A stretch of DNA of 10,251 bases from CAZNFR01 sp964572225 (GTDB lineage: Bacteria > Bacteroidota > Bacteroidia > Bacteroidales > GCA-2748055), in NCBI GenBank assembly GCA_964572225.1, contig CAZNFR010000107.1:1-10251 (forward strand), read 5' to 3'. Under the pieces are notes generated by a model, which was not told the origin of the DNA, ran no database searches, and saw only the letters and a list, made by a program, of their open reading frames with translations. The position numbers were made by a program, and so were the translations under genes. How positions within the stretch are numbered: position 1 is the stretch's first letter; every line of letters starts with the position of its first letter. This document shows positions 1 to 6,593 of this stretch, piece by piece.

Positions 1-1301
1 TATTCCTGAGCAGGAATGCGACTTCTGCTCAGCCTGTGGTTGTAGAAAGGAATGAAGGGTTTAACACACTTCAGTATTATACTTGTGCCATGCATCCTGC
101 GGCGGGAAGGATTTACTTTTTTGCCGGGGCTCAGGATAACGGAACCGTTAGGTATAATGGAAATGAGGAGCCGGTTAACATATTTGATAATGTGTCTTAT
201 GGCGATGGGACTTATTGTTTTATCGATGAGAATGAACCGAACATTCAGTTTACCGGGTCTCAGTTCAATTATGTTTATGTGACTACCGACGGACTGGCAG
301 GGGGGATGGATTTTTTCCTGGGTCAGTTTCAGACGGGGTTATTTCTGAATCCGGTGGATTACGACAGCAAGAAAAATATTTTGTTTGCCAATGATTGTGA
401 TTTTTATGGGGATGGAGCCGATTATCTGGTGAGGACCTTTGGTTTTAACAATGTCCCTTCAGCCAACCGGCTTTTCCTGAATACCGGGACAACAGTGCCC
501 TTCAGTGCGGTAAAGGTATCCCCGTACAGTCAGAAATCCCGGGTATTCCTGGGTACTCAGGACGGAAAACTTTACCGGGTTGACAATGCCGATTATCAGA
601 TTGCGAATCCGGATCCGGTTGAGGTAATTGAGATTGGGAGTCCGGATTTTCCATCCGGGAATATTGCCTGTATTGAAGTGGGCAAAAATGATAATCAGAT
701 ACTCGTCATCTTTTCCAATTACGGGGTACCCTCTGTCTGGGAAACCCGCGACGGAGGCTCAACCTGGGTGAATAAGGAGCAGAATCTTCCGGATATGCCC
801 ATTCGCTGGGCAGTCTACCATCCGGATAATCAGAACCAGGTATTGCTGGCAACCGAAACAGGAGTCTGGGGAGCAGTGGGATTTCATACCGGGGATTTTC
901 AATGGGAGCCCTTACCGGACTTCCCCAATGTAAGGGTGGATATGTTGAGGGCCAGGAAGTCGGATAACGCGGTTCTGGCAGCTACCCATGGAAGGGGACT
1001 GTGGTACAGTTCTTCCTATCCGCTCAGGGTTGAGGGTGAGGTTGCAGGGAGTGATGAATTGATTATTTATCCGAATCCCGTGGCAGATGAGCTCAATGTT
1101 GAAATTTCCGGCAATGGCACTATTCTGGATCTGCATCTATACGATATGAAGGGTCGTGAAGTGCTTACTCGGAAGGCCTTCATCGGCAATTCCGGGACCT
1201 CCGGCCGGATTTCCGTTGAGAATCTGGACCCTTCAACCTATATTCTTGTACTACGCAGTGAGAATATGGAATTAAGAAGAAAGGTGATCATTAGCAGGTA
1301 A
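1..1301 (+). CDS. Secreted beta-propeller (Asp-box/sortilin-like) protein with T9SS sorting domain, 5' partial
   Basis: The reading frame is open from position 3 with no stop, so the gene begins before the window and about 432 residues are visible. The visible N-terminal part carries the GAQDNGT motif typical of sortilin/VPS10-like and BNR beta-propellers. An Asp-box (TRDGGSTW) lies at about visible residues 248-255, and ATHGRGLW closes the propeller near residue 330. The last 80 or so residues, from IIYPNPVADELNV to the end, form a C-terminal sorting domain of the type IX secretion system, with the usual LYDMKGREV and YILVLRSE strands. By family knowledge such proteins cross the outer membrane through T9SS and are released or anchored at the surface. 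The substrate cannot be read from this fragment, and the missing N-terminus could hold a catalytic domain. A GTG at 36 is an internal codon, not a convincing start. It ends 4 bp before a convergent gene. Confidence 0.85.
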   Translation, partial: FLSRNATSAQPVVVERNEGFNTLQYYTCAMHPAAGRIYFFAGAQDNGTVRYNGNEEPVNIFDNVSYGDGTYCFIDENEPNIQFTGSQFNYVYVTTDGLAGGMDFFLGQFQTGLFLNPVDYDSKKNILFANDCDFYGDGADYLVRTFGFNNVPSANRLFLNTGTTVPFSAVKVSPYSQKSRVFLGTQDGKLYRVDNADYQIANPDPVEVIEIGSPDFPSGNIACIEVGKNDNQILVIFSNYGVPSVWETRDGGSTWVNKEQNLPDMPIRWAVYHPDNQNQVLLATETGVWGAVGFHTGDFQWEPLPDFPNVRVDMLRARKSDNAVLAATHGRGLWYSSSYPLRVEGEVAGSDELIIYPNPVADELNVEISGNGTILDLHLYDMKGREVLTRKAFIGNSGTSGRISVENLDPSTYILVLRSENMELRRKVIISR

Positions 1302-1305
1302 GGGA

Positions 1306-1527
1306 TTATCGGATTTTTTTCCTGATCAGTCTGAAGATAGCAATGTAGAGAACTTTTCGCGTGGTTTCTTCCAGGGTGTTTCGGAGTGAATCGCTGAAGG
1401 TTTCTCTGGCAAGCCTGATACTGGAAAGCATCATTTTCTCGTTGAGATCCAGATCATATTTTAACCTTTGTTTCTCAAATTGAAGGTCCCGAAGGTTTCT
1501 CAGTTTGATGGGTCTTTTATGTTTCAT
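1306..1527 (-). CDS. Small basic hypothetical protein, last gene of stress cluster
   Basis: A 73-residue protein I do not recognise as a family member. It is strongly basic, with a Lys/Arg-rich N-terminus (MKHKRPIKLRNLR), a central region likely to be helical (about residues 14-50), and a short hydrophobic stretch (VLYIAIFRLI, about 59-68) flanked by Arg/Lys, which suggests peripheral or amphipathic membrane association. It has no signal peptide. Its ATG overlaps the TGA of the upstream holin-like gene by 4 bp (ATGA at 1524-1527), the classic arrangement for translational coupling, which is the main support for a real gene. Position and character resemble YqjK of the E. coli yqjD-yqjE-yqjK operon, but I see no sequence motif that proves homology. 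It ends 4 bp from the convergent propeller gene. Confidence 0.7.
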   Translation of the reverse strand: MKHKRPIKLRNLRDLQFEKQRLKYDLDLNEKMMLSSIRLARETFSDSLRNTLEETTRKVLYIAIFRLIRKKIR

Positions 1528-1904
1528 ACTCCTCTACCTCTTAATTCATCCTCATCCTCTTCAAAAACAATTCCGGATACATTCCGTACGATCTGATCGG
1601 AAAAGATGCTTTTCCTGAACAGAAATGCAACCAGGAAAATCAGAAAGAATATTCCGGCGCTGATTAGGAAACCATGAACAATGTTTCCATGATATTCGCC
1701 ATACCAGAAACTAAAGGCAAGGCCCAGCATCAGTAAAACAAGAAAGAGGGCCAGGATGCTGAACACGGAGGAAAGAAAATAGGTGCCAACACGGGTGACT
1801 TTTTCCAAAAACTGAATTTTCAACAGGTTAAGTCTGGCATCGATATAACTGCTCACCGCGTGATTAACTCTGTCGAAGCTGTCCGTTAGTGTTTTGTTCT
1901 TCAT
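1524..1904 (-). CDS. Phage-holin-superfamily (holin-X/YqjE-like) membrane protein
   Basis: A 126-residue protein with an N-terminal amphipathic helix (about residues 8-38), two transmembrane segments (about 42-66 and 76-96) joined by a short polar loop, a basic RK after the second helix, and an acidic tail (EEDEDE, about 115-120). This matches the layout of the 'putative Actinobacterial holin-X, holin superfamily III' family, which includes E. coli YqjE. Despite the name, chromosomal members are widespread cytoplasmic-membrane proteins, and no endolysin or other phage gene is nearby, so a lysis role is unlikely. It lies 4 bp downstream of the YtxH gene and overlaps the next gene by 4 bp, so the three form a tight operon. 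The family assignment rests on topology and context; exact function is unknown. Confidence 0.75.
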   Translation of the reverse strand: MKNKTLTDSFDRVNHAVSSYIDARLNLLKIQFLEKVTRVGTYFLSSVFSILALFLVLLMLGLAFSFWYGEYHGNIVHGFLISAGIFFLIFLVAFLFRKSIFSDQIVRNVSGIVFEEDEDELRGRGV

Positions 1905-1908
1905 TTAA

Positions 1909-2229
1909 TCAGGATTGGGCTTGCTTTGCTTTCCTTTCCACTGTTTTGGCGGCCTGGTTCTTCTTCGCCTCAGCTTCTTTCTTGATGTCTTTTTCAAGGT
2001 CGTTGAAACGGGTGGTAACCTCATCTACAAAATTGGTCATATAGGATTTCAGATTGTTAACCCTTTCCTCGACCGAATCACTGATATTATTCCCAAAATC
2101 CTTGCTTTTCTTTTTTATTTTTTTCCGGGTTTTTGAACCTTTTTCCGGGGCGAACAAAACTCCGGTGACTGCTCCTGCGGCTGCTCCAGCCAGAAATGCT
2201 AAAAATGCGTTTGAACCTGATTTTGACAT
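1909..2229 (-). CDS. YtxH domain-containing membrane-anchored stress protein
   Basis: A 106-residue protein with a Gly/Ala-rich transmembrane helix near the N-terminus (about residues 8-27, FLAFLAGAAAGAVTGVLFAP). The LFAPEKGSKTRKKI motif directly after it is the hallmark of the YtxH family. The rest (about 38-106) is a highly charged Lys/Glu-rich helix, probably coiled coil, ending in a basic Ala/Lys tail. In Bacillus subtilis ytxH belongs to general-stress/stationary-phase regulons. By architecture (one membrane anchor plus long charged helix) it resembles the DUF883 proteins YqjD/ElaB, which tether ribosomes to the membrane in stationary-phase E. coli; a similar role here is inference. It is the first gene after the 154-bp gap that follows the AI-2E permease gene and is followed 4 bp later by the holin-like gene. 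I see no clear Shine-Dalgarno sequence before the ATG. Confidence 0.85.
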   Translation of the reverse strand: MSKSGSNAFLAFLAGAAAGAVTGVLFAPEKGSKTRKKIKKKSKDFGNNISDSVEERVNNLKSYMTNFVDEVTTRFNDLEKDIKKEAEAKKNQAAKTVERKAKQAQS

Positions 2230-2265
2230 AGTGTATTTTATTTGGTTTGCGTAGAATTTGTTGGG

Positions 2266-2308
2266 AAAACCATGCCATTCCCTGTGTTTGCAGGGATTCC
2301 ATGGTTTT
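2266..2308 (-). terminator. Long inverted repeat between AI-2E permease and ytxH-like genes
   Basis: Nine-base outer arms (AAAACCATG at 2266-2274, CATGGTTTT at 2300-2308) pair perfectly. An inner CCCTG/CAGGG stem closes on a 6-base loop (2285-2290), and a small internal loop separates the two stems. The arms end in A4/T4, so it could act in either direction. On the minus transcript it lies about 75 nt after the permease stop and about 37 nt before the ytxH start. It could be a terminator or processing site dividing the cluster, or a 5'-UTR element of ytxH. The inner stem has only modest GC content, so strength is uncertain. Confidence 0.45.
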
Positions 2309-2383
2309 GGACCCGGGGTTTGTTGATTTTACAGGAATATTGGGGAATTATTCCACAGATAGGTTTTCTGACTTTTCCTTTCT

Positions 2384-3526
2384 TTACCCTGAATTGATCC
2401 CTTTAAGCCTGTTGATGACCTGATCCTTTACCGAGCGGAAACCGCTAACCAACTTTGTACGGGTGAGGGAATGTTTTTGGGTGCCCCTGTGGCCTAATAA
2501 AAATGAATAAGGCCTGAGATGATCAATATATGAGAGGATTATCCGCATGATGGCCAAAAATGGAATGACCAGCAACATACCCGGGATTCCCCATATGGTT
2601 GCACCAATCACCAGTCCGATAATAATAAAGAAGGGATTGATCTTGACATTCCCTCCCACAATGTTTGGGGTTAAGATATTATTTTCTGTGAATTGCACGA
2701 TCACAAACAGAATGGCCACCTGTGCACCGGTGTGCAGGGGATCAGAAGTGGTAAGAAGCACAAATATCATAGGAACAGCGCCACCCATGAGGGTTCCGAA
2801 ATATGGAATGAAATTAAAAAAGGCAGAAGTGATTCCCAGCAAGACGGCATATTCAACTCCGATAATGGTTAATCCCAATGAATTTATTACACACAGAATC
2901 ATTACGACTATGGAAACTCCTCCCATGTATTTACCTGCCACGGTCGAGATGGAACGAAGGATGTCAATAGTGTTTTTTCGGTTTTTCCGCTTTACGATCT
3001 TTAGGATAAAATAGGCAAACTTGGTCCGGTAAAACAGAAATAAAAAAACATATACCGGAAGAATAATGATCCTTAAAATGGTCCCTGTGGTCGCTGTGAA
3101 GATAGCCCTCAACTGATTATTATCGGATCCAAAAAAATTGTTTACCTGGGTTTTTAAAAACTCCTCCACCGTATTCCCCTGGAGTCCGAGGAGATTGCCA
3201 ATGGAATTTTGAAATAGTTCAATGTTTTTATTAGCCTGGGTTTTCAGGCTTTCCAGATCTTCAAACAGCCTGCCCAACTGGCTTTGAAAAAGAAAGAAAA
3301 CGATGGAAAGGACCAGCAGGGCAAAGAGAATGGAGATAAGAATGGAAGGGATACGGTGTAATCCTTTTTTTTCAAGTCTCATGCAGATTGGTAAAAGCAA
3401 ATAGGCGAAGAGTCCGCCGAATGCCATAGGGTAAAGAATGTTTTTTGCGAGGATTGCACCGTAAAATACCAGAAAGGTAATTATCAGAATTAACGAAATA
3501 CGAACAAGGGGGATTAATCTGTGCAT
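2384..3526 (-). CDS. AI-2E family transporter (TqsA/PerM-type permease)
   Basis: A 380-residue integral membrane protein with hydrophobic segments at about 8-46, 60-80, 148-168, 203-223, 228-258, 265-280 and 298-335. Family hallmarks are visible: a periplasmic-type amphipathic stretch between the second and third hydrophobic regions (about 85-140), GITSAFFNFIPYFGTLMGGAVP at about 231-252, ENNILTPNIVGG at 281-292, and the GATIWGIPGMLLVIPFLAI block at 308-326. Length is normal. The family is named after E. coli TqsA, implicated in autoinducer-2 export, but members include Na+/H+ antiporters and proteins of unknown substrate, so a quorum-sensing role is not supported here; no luxS or lsr gene is in the window. 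The C-terminal 45 residues are a basic cytoplasmic tail. The start lies 16 bp after the csbD stop, so the two are probably cotranscribed. Confidence 0.9.
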   Translation of the reverse strand: MHRLIPLVRISLILIITFLVFYGAILAKNILYPMAFGGLFAYLLLPICMRLEKKGLHRIPSILISILFALLVLSIVFFLFQSQLGRLFEDLESLKTQANKNIELFQNSIGNLLGLQGNTVEEFLKTQVNNFFGSDNNQLRAIFTATTGTILRIIILPVYVFLFLFYRTKFAYFILKIVKRKNRKNTIDILRSISTVAGKYMGGVSIVVMILCVINSLGLTIIGVEYAVLLGITSAFFNFIPYFGTLMGGAVPMIFVLLTTSDPLHTGAQVAILFVIVQFTENNILTPNIVGGNVKINPFFIIIGLVIGATIWGIPGMLLVIPFLAIMRIILSYIDHLRPYSFLLGHRGTQKHSLTRTKLVSGFRSVKDQVINRLKGINSG

Positions 3527-3542
3527 TGAGTCTAATTATTTT

Positions 3543-3728
3543 TTACAATGCATTAATCTCTTCGATTAGTTCTTCTTTGGCTTTTCCTGTTTTCTTCTGA
3601 AGCCTTCCCAGCAGTTCTTCTTCTTTCCCTTCGATATAAGCCAGATCATCGTCGCTGAGCTCACCATATTTCTGCTTTAGTTTACCTTTTATAAGGTTCC
3701 AGTTTGATCTGATATGAAGTTTATTCAT
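3543..3728 (-). CDS. CsbD family general-stress protein
   Basis: A 61-residue hydrophilic protein. The WNLIKGKLKQKYGELSDDDL block (residues 11-30) followed by YIEGKEEELLGRLQKKTGKAKEE (about 31-53) is the signature of the CsbD family (B. subtilis CsbD, E. coli YjbJ): a small two-helix soluble protein under general-stress control in those organisms and of unknown molecular function. Length is typical. It has a strong Shine-Dalgarno sequence (AAGGAGG, 7 nt before the ATG), notable because many Bacteroidota genes lack one, and it suggests high expression. As first gene of the minus-strand run it probably carries the promoter for csbD plus the AI-2E permease, within 3729-4006. Confidence 0.92.
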   Translation of the reverse strand: MNKLHIRSNWNLIKGKLKQKYGELSDDDLAYIEGKEEELLGRLQKKTGKAKEELIEEINAL

Positions 3729-4006
3729 AATGTTTCCTCCTTTTTGTATTTACTCTTGGGAAAAGCATGCCAGAAAAGAGAAGGATATGTGGGGTTAAAT
3801 GCTAATGGATTATATGACAGGCGATAATAAGCAGGTCCGGACCCTTCAGCCGAAAATTTTGAGGTAAATAGGCAGGGAGAAAGGCGCTTTATGGGCACTG
3901 AATTTGGAGAAAACTGTGGAAGATTTCCACACCAGTCTGATTTGTTTTTTTTGAAAGAATGAACAGAAGCGATTGTGAGTTGTATGAATGAGAAATAAAA
4001 TATTTC
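3729..4006. promoter_or_regulatory. Divergent promoter region with interrupted palindrome (3915-3931)
   Basis: This 278-bp region separates the divergent csbD-like and flavin reductase genes, so it should hold both promoters. I find no perfect TAnnTTTG box on either strand. It does hold a perfect interrupted palindrome, TGTGGAA-GAT-TTCCACA, at 3915-3931, about 75 bp before the flavin reductase start and 187 bp before csbD, suitable for a dimeric regulator. A minus-strand frame of 96 codons here (3725-4015) has no recognisable protein features and overlaps both gene starts, so I treat the region as non-coding. Confidence 0.5.
3734..3740 (-). promoter_or_regulatory. Shine-Dalgarno sequence of the csbD-like gene
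   Basis: AAGGAGG on the minus strand (plus-strand CCTCCTT), with a 7-nt spacer of mostly A/T bases before the ATG at 3726-3728. This near-complete anti-16S complement fixes the start codon. The neighbouring AI-2E, YtxH and holin-like genes show nothing comparable. Confidence 0.65.
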
Positions 4007-4651
4007 ATGATGCAATTAAGAACATACCTTGAAAGTGATCTGGCAGAAATGCCGAAACGGAACCGGGTACAATTTGTAAATTCCCTGAGTGGATTCAAGT
4101 CGGTAAACCTTCTGGGGACGAAGGACAGCTATAGCCTGCACAACCTAAGTGTTGTCAGCTCGGTGATCCATTTGGGGGCAAATCCATCACTGATGGGGGT
4201 AATTTTCCGTCCGGCAAGCGTTCCCCGTCATTCTTACGAAAATATTAAGGAGCATGGGTACTATACCTTTAATCATATCAGGGAGGATTTTTTTAGGAGG
4301 GCTCACCTTGCATCGGCTAAATACCCCAGGGAGGTATCGGAATTTGAGAAGACCGGTCTTACCCCTTTGATGGAAGAAGGTTTTCCGGCGCCCTTTGTAA
4401 AGGAATCGCTGTTGAGGATTGGGTTGAAGTTTGTGGAAGAGTATAAGATCAGAGCGAATGAAACCATTCTTGTTGTGGGGGAGATTCTGAGGATCACTTT
4501 TCCGGAGGAAGCCATGGAGGAGGATGGTTTTCTTGATCTTTCCAGGGCAGGGAGTCTGACCCTGGGGGGACTGGACCGGTATTACGATACCCGGTTGATT
4601 GAAGGATTGCCTTATGCCAGGCCGGGGGAGGAGGGGAATTTTATTCCTTAA
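4007..4651 (+). CDS. Flavin reductase family protein (FMN-binding split barrel)
   Basis: A 214-residue soluble protein. The central pattern HNLSVVSSVIHLGANPSLMGVIFRP (about residues 45-69), followed by RHSYENIKEHGYYTFNHI (about 74-91), matches the flavin-binding core of the flavin reductase-like/FMN-binding split-barrel family, where the Asn-Leu-Ser strand and the 'n-T/Y-N-I...G-x-Y-T-x-N' element contact FMN. AKYPREVSEFEKTGLTP (104-120) and the C-terminal GLDRYYDTRLIEGLPYARP (188-206) are typical of the Bacteroidota subgroup. Such proteins reduce flavin with NAD(P)H or use bound FMN; electron donor and partner cannot be told here, and no partner monooxygenase is adjacent. Two ATG codons begin the frame (4007 and 4010); either may be used. 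Its last 11 bp overlap the end of the convergent FRG gene. Confidence 0.85.
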   Translation: MMQLRTYLESDLAEMPKRNRVQFVNSLSGFKSVNLLGTKDSYSLHNLSVVSSVIHLGANPSLMGVIFRPASVPRHSYENIKEHGYYTFNHIREDFFRRAHLASAKYPREVSEFEKTGLTPLMEEGFPAPFVKESLLRIGLKFVEEYKIRANETILVVGEILRITFPEEAMEEDGFLDLSRAGSLTLGGLDRYYDTRLIEGLPYARPGEEGNFIP

Positions 4652-5447
4652 GGTGATTTATGTCTCTTGGGGAATAATGTCTTTTCAGCCAGCTGCTCAG
4701 GCCTTCAAGACCCGGGAACAATACTCTTTCGGTAACATTGCTTTGATCCAGTTTATCTCTGATTTCCCATTTTAGTCTGGCCGGGATGATTATCTTTTTT
4801 ACAATGTCATGATTAATTTCTGCCCATTCTTCAAGTGAAGCTGAAGGGTCATTCATTACCGAAAAGAGGGCATACTGATTAATCAGTCTTGAATCCAATG
4901 AAGAGGGTTCAAAAAAAATGAGCATATGCTTGTCGGAAAGATGATCAAATTCTTCCAGCTGACAAATAAGTTTGGATAGGAGTTCGGTTGTGAAACAATT
5001 GGCCCCTTCCTTTTTTAGTACATTTATAAAATCGGAAGGAAGACGTTGGTGAGCAACCTCCAGATTAATTTTCCAGATTACGGAATCACAATGGTATTTG
5101 GTAAGATCGGAAGTGGAGAAATGCATAGCAACCAGAGGTGAATAAGTCCAGTCCAACAGGCGTGTGGGTAATCCATGGTGCTGGGCCATAGTTAACCAGT
5201 GCCAGAGTGAGTCTTTTTCTACAATATCCTTATGAGCGTATTTTTTAAAATTTCTTATCAGATGCCTTTCCAATTTCCGGAAATCACCTCCAAGTCTCAT
5301 AAGGGATGTGTCTCCACGATAATTATAATCGTTGAGACCACGAAAAACAAAGGGAGAGCGAAATCGATCTATAGAAGGATTAAAAGCATCCCTAAATAAA
5401 AAATCCTGCAATTCGGACCAGCTTTCGGCGGTTAATTCTTCAGTCAT
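4641..5447 (-). CDS. FRG domain-containing protein
   Basis: A 268-residue soluble protein that is almost entirely an FRG domain. The name-giving F-R-G triplet is at residues 35-37 (PFVFRGLNDYNY), followed by TSLMRLGG and an acidic/basic helix (about 48-70). The most conserved block, AQHHGLPTRLLDWTYSPLVAMHF, spans 88-110. The C-terminal half has the expected NQYALFSVM (190-198) and LFPGLEGLSSWLKRH (243-257) elements. The domain is widespread in bacteria and phages and its biochemical activity is not established to my knowledge; some members sit near defence or mobile genes, but neither is seen here. I chose the ATG at 5447; a TTG at 5477 in the same frame would add 10 residues without conserved sequence. 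The end overlaps the convergent flavin reductase gene by 11 bp. Confidence 0.88.
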   Translation of the reverse strand: MTEELTAESWSELQDFLFRDAFNPSIDRFRSPFVFRGLNDYNYRGDTSLMRLGGDFRKLERHLIRNFKKYAHKDIVEKDSLWHWLTMAQHHGLPTRLLDWTYSPLVAMHFSTSDLTKYHCDSVIWKINLEVAHQRLPSDFINVLKKEGANCFTTELLSKLICQLEEFDHLSDKHMLIFFEPSSLDSRLINQYALFSVMNDPSASLEEWAEINHDIVKKIIIPARLKWEIRDKLDQSNVTERVLFPGLEGLSSWLKRHYSPRDINHLKE

Positions 5448-5495
5448 GATGAAAAGATAGGTAATCTCCCGCGCCAATTTCTTAAATTAATCTTA

Positions 5496-5513
5496 ATTAT
5501 TTCTTGAAATAAT
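5496..5513. repeat. Short A/T-rich inverted repeat upstream of the GH26 gene
   Basis: ATTATTT at 5496-5502 and AAATAAT at 5507-5513 form a perfect 7-bp inverted repeat around a 4-base centre. It lies in the 150-bp divergent gap between the FRG gene and the GH26 gene and could be an operator. Given how A/T-rich the gap is, chance is a fair alternative. Confidence 0.3.
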
Positions 5514-5597
5514 GAGATAAATCAGCCGGGACACTCAGAGAAATTCAAGTATAATTTAGTATCATTGCGGTCTTAATTAATTACCAACCCACATTGT

Positions 5598-6590
5598 ATG
5601 AAGTCCTTATTTATTGTTCCTATCGTATTGCTTTTTGCAGCATGCAGTTTGAACAGAAACGAAAAGCTGTCCATTAACCCTGAATCCATCCCTGAAGTAG
5701 AAAGCCTTCTACAACGATTATATGATTATCAGGGGGAATATATTCTTTCGGGTCAGCACAATTATCCGGTTGCCCTGGCCAGTTCTACCGATTCGGTGAT
5801 TTCTATTACCGGACAGATTCCTGTGATCTTTGGCACAGATTTCCACATAGTGAATCGCAGGTCCGATATAATCGATACTTGTATTGCCCGCTACTTGCGT
5901 GGAAATATCATTACACTGATGTACCATCAGGGTTGCCCGATAGATACCATTCCCGAAGATGTGAATCCAGTAAGATACAAAATAAGTGAGCAGGAGTGGA
6001 AGGATCTCGTCACTCCGGGTTCACATTTCAATAATCTCTGGCTGGAAGATATTGATGAAGTAGCAGCGCATTTGAAAGTGTTGATGGATTATCAGATACC
6101 GGTATTGTGGAGGCCTTACCATGAGATGAACGGCATGTGGTTCTGGTGGGGAAATCAGCCCGGAGAGGAGGGAATACAAAAACTTTGGAAGCAAATGTAC
6201 CACCGTTTTACAGACCATCACAAACTAAATAACCTGATCTGGGTTTGGAATGCGAATGCGCCCCGGGATTGGGAGAACGATGAGGCCTATCCTTATGAGT
6301 GGTTCTTTCCTGGAAAGGAATATGCGGATATTCTGGCCGCCGATATCTATAAAGGTGATTATAAACAATCCCACCATGATGAATTACTTGAATTGGCAGA
6401 AGGTAAACCCATTGCTATGGGTGAGATTGGAGTCGCACCCGATCCCTCCATTTTCGAAACCCAGGATCAATGGTCATGGTTTATGATGTGGGCTAACTGG
6501 CCATGGAAATACAATACTCCCGAACAGCTTAACGGATTATATAAGGTGGAAAAAGTATTGAATCTTGAGGAATACAAGGCTTTGAAGTAA
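5598..6590 (+). CDS. Glycoside hydrolase family 26 lipoprotein (beta-mannanase type)
   Basis: A 330-residue (beta/alpha)8-type hydrolase. The N-terminus is a lipoprotein signal (MKSLFIVPIVLLFAAC) with the lipidated Cys at 16, so the enzyme is membrane anchored, probably on the periplasmic or outer surface. GH26 hallmarks are clear: SGQHNYP (51-57), VLWRPYHEMNGMWFWWG (169-185) with the predicted acid/base Glu176, WVWNAN (215-220), and AMGEIG (273-278) with the predicted nucleophile Glu276. Both catalytic residues are present and length suits a single catalytic domain. Most characterised GH26 enzymes are endo- or exo-beta-1,4-mannanases; mannan is therefore the likely, not proven, substrate. 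No SusC/SusD or other mannan genes are adjacent. A TATAATTTAG stretch at 5550-5559 could be part of its promoter. It ends 3 bp from the convergent trmJ gene. Confidence 0.9.
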   Translation: MKSLFIVPIVLLFAACSLNRNEKLSINPESIPEVESLLQRLYDYQGEYILSGQHNYPVALASSTDSVISITGQIPVIFGTDFHIVNRRSDIIDTCIARYLRGNIITLMYHQGCPIDTIPEDVNPVRYKISEQEWKDLVTPGSHFNNLWLEDIDEVAAHLKVLMDYQIPVLWRPYHEMNGMWFWWGNQPGEEGIQKLWKQMYHRFTDHHKLNNLIWVWNANAPRDWENDEAYPYEWFFPGKEYADILAADIYKGDYKQSHHDELLELAEGKPIAMGEIGVAPDPSIFETQDQWSWFMMWANWPWKYNTPEQLNGLYKVEKVLNLEEYKALK

Positions 6591-6593
6591 ACA

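Noticed and set aside
1524..1904. Holin-like gene as a sign of a prophage
   Set aside because: The family is common on chromosomes and there is no endolysin, structural gene, integrase or attachment site; the neighbours are stress genes.
2547..3014. 155-codon plus-strand frame inside the AI-2E permease gene
   Set aside because: It is antisense to a well-recognised membrane protein and its sequence is what the reverse of hydrophobic codons gives.
2384..3526. AI-2 quorum-sensing transporter
   Set aside because: The family name does not prove substrate; nothing else in the window concerns autoinducer-2.
3725..4015. 96-codon minus-strand frame between the csbD and flavin reductase genes
   Set aside because: It overlaps both gene starts, has no recognisable domain and an odd Pro/Ser/Phe-rich composition, and would leave no promoter space for the divergent pair.
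5448..5477. Upstream TTG start for the FRG gene (10 extra residues)
   Set aside because: TTG is a rare start, the extra residues carry no conserved sequence, and the ATG at 5447 gives a complete domain.
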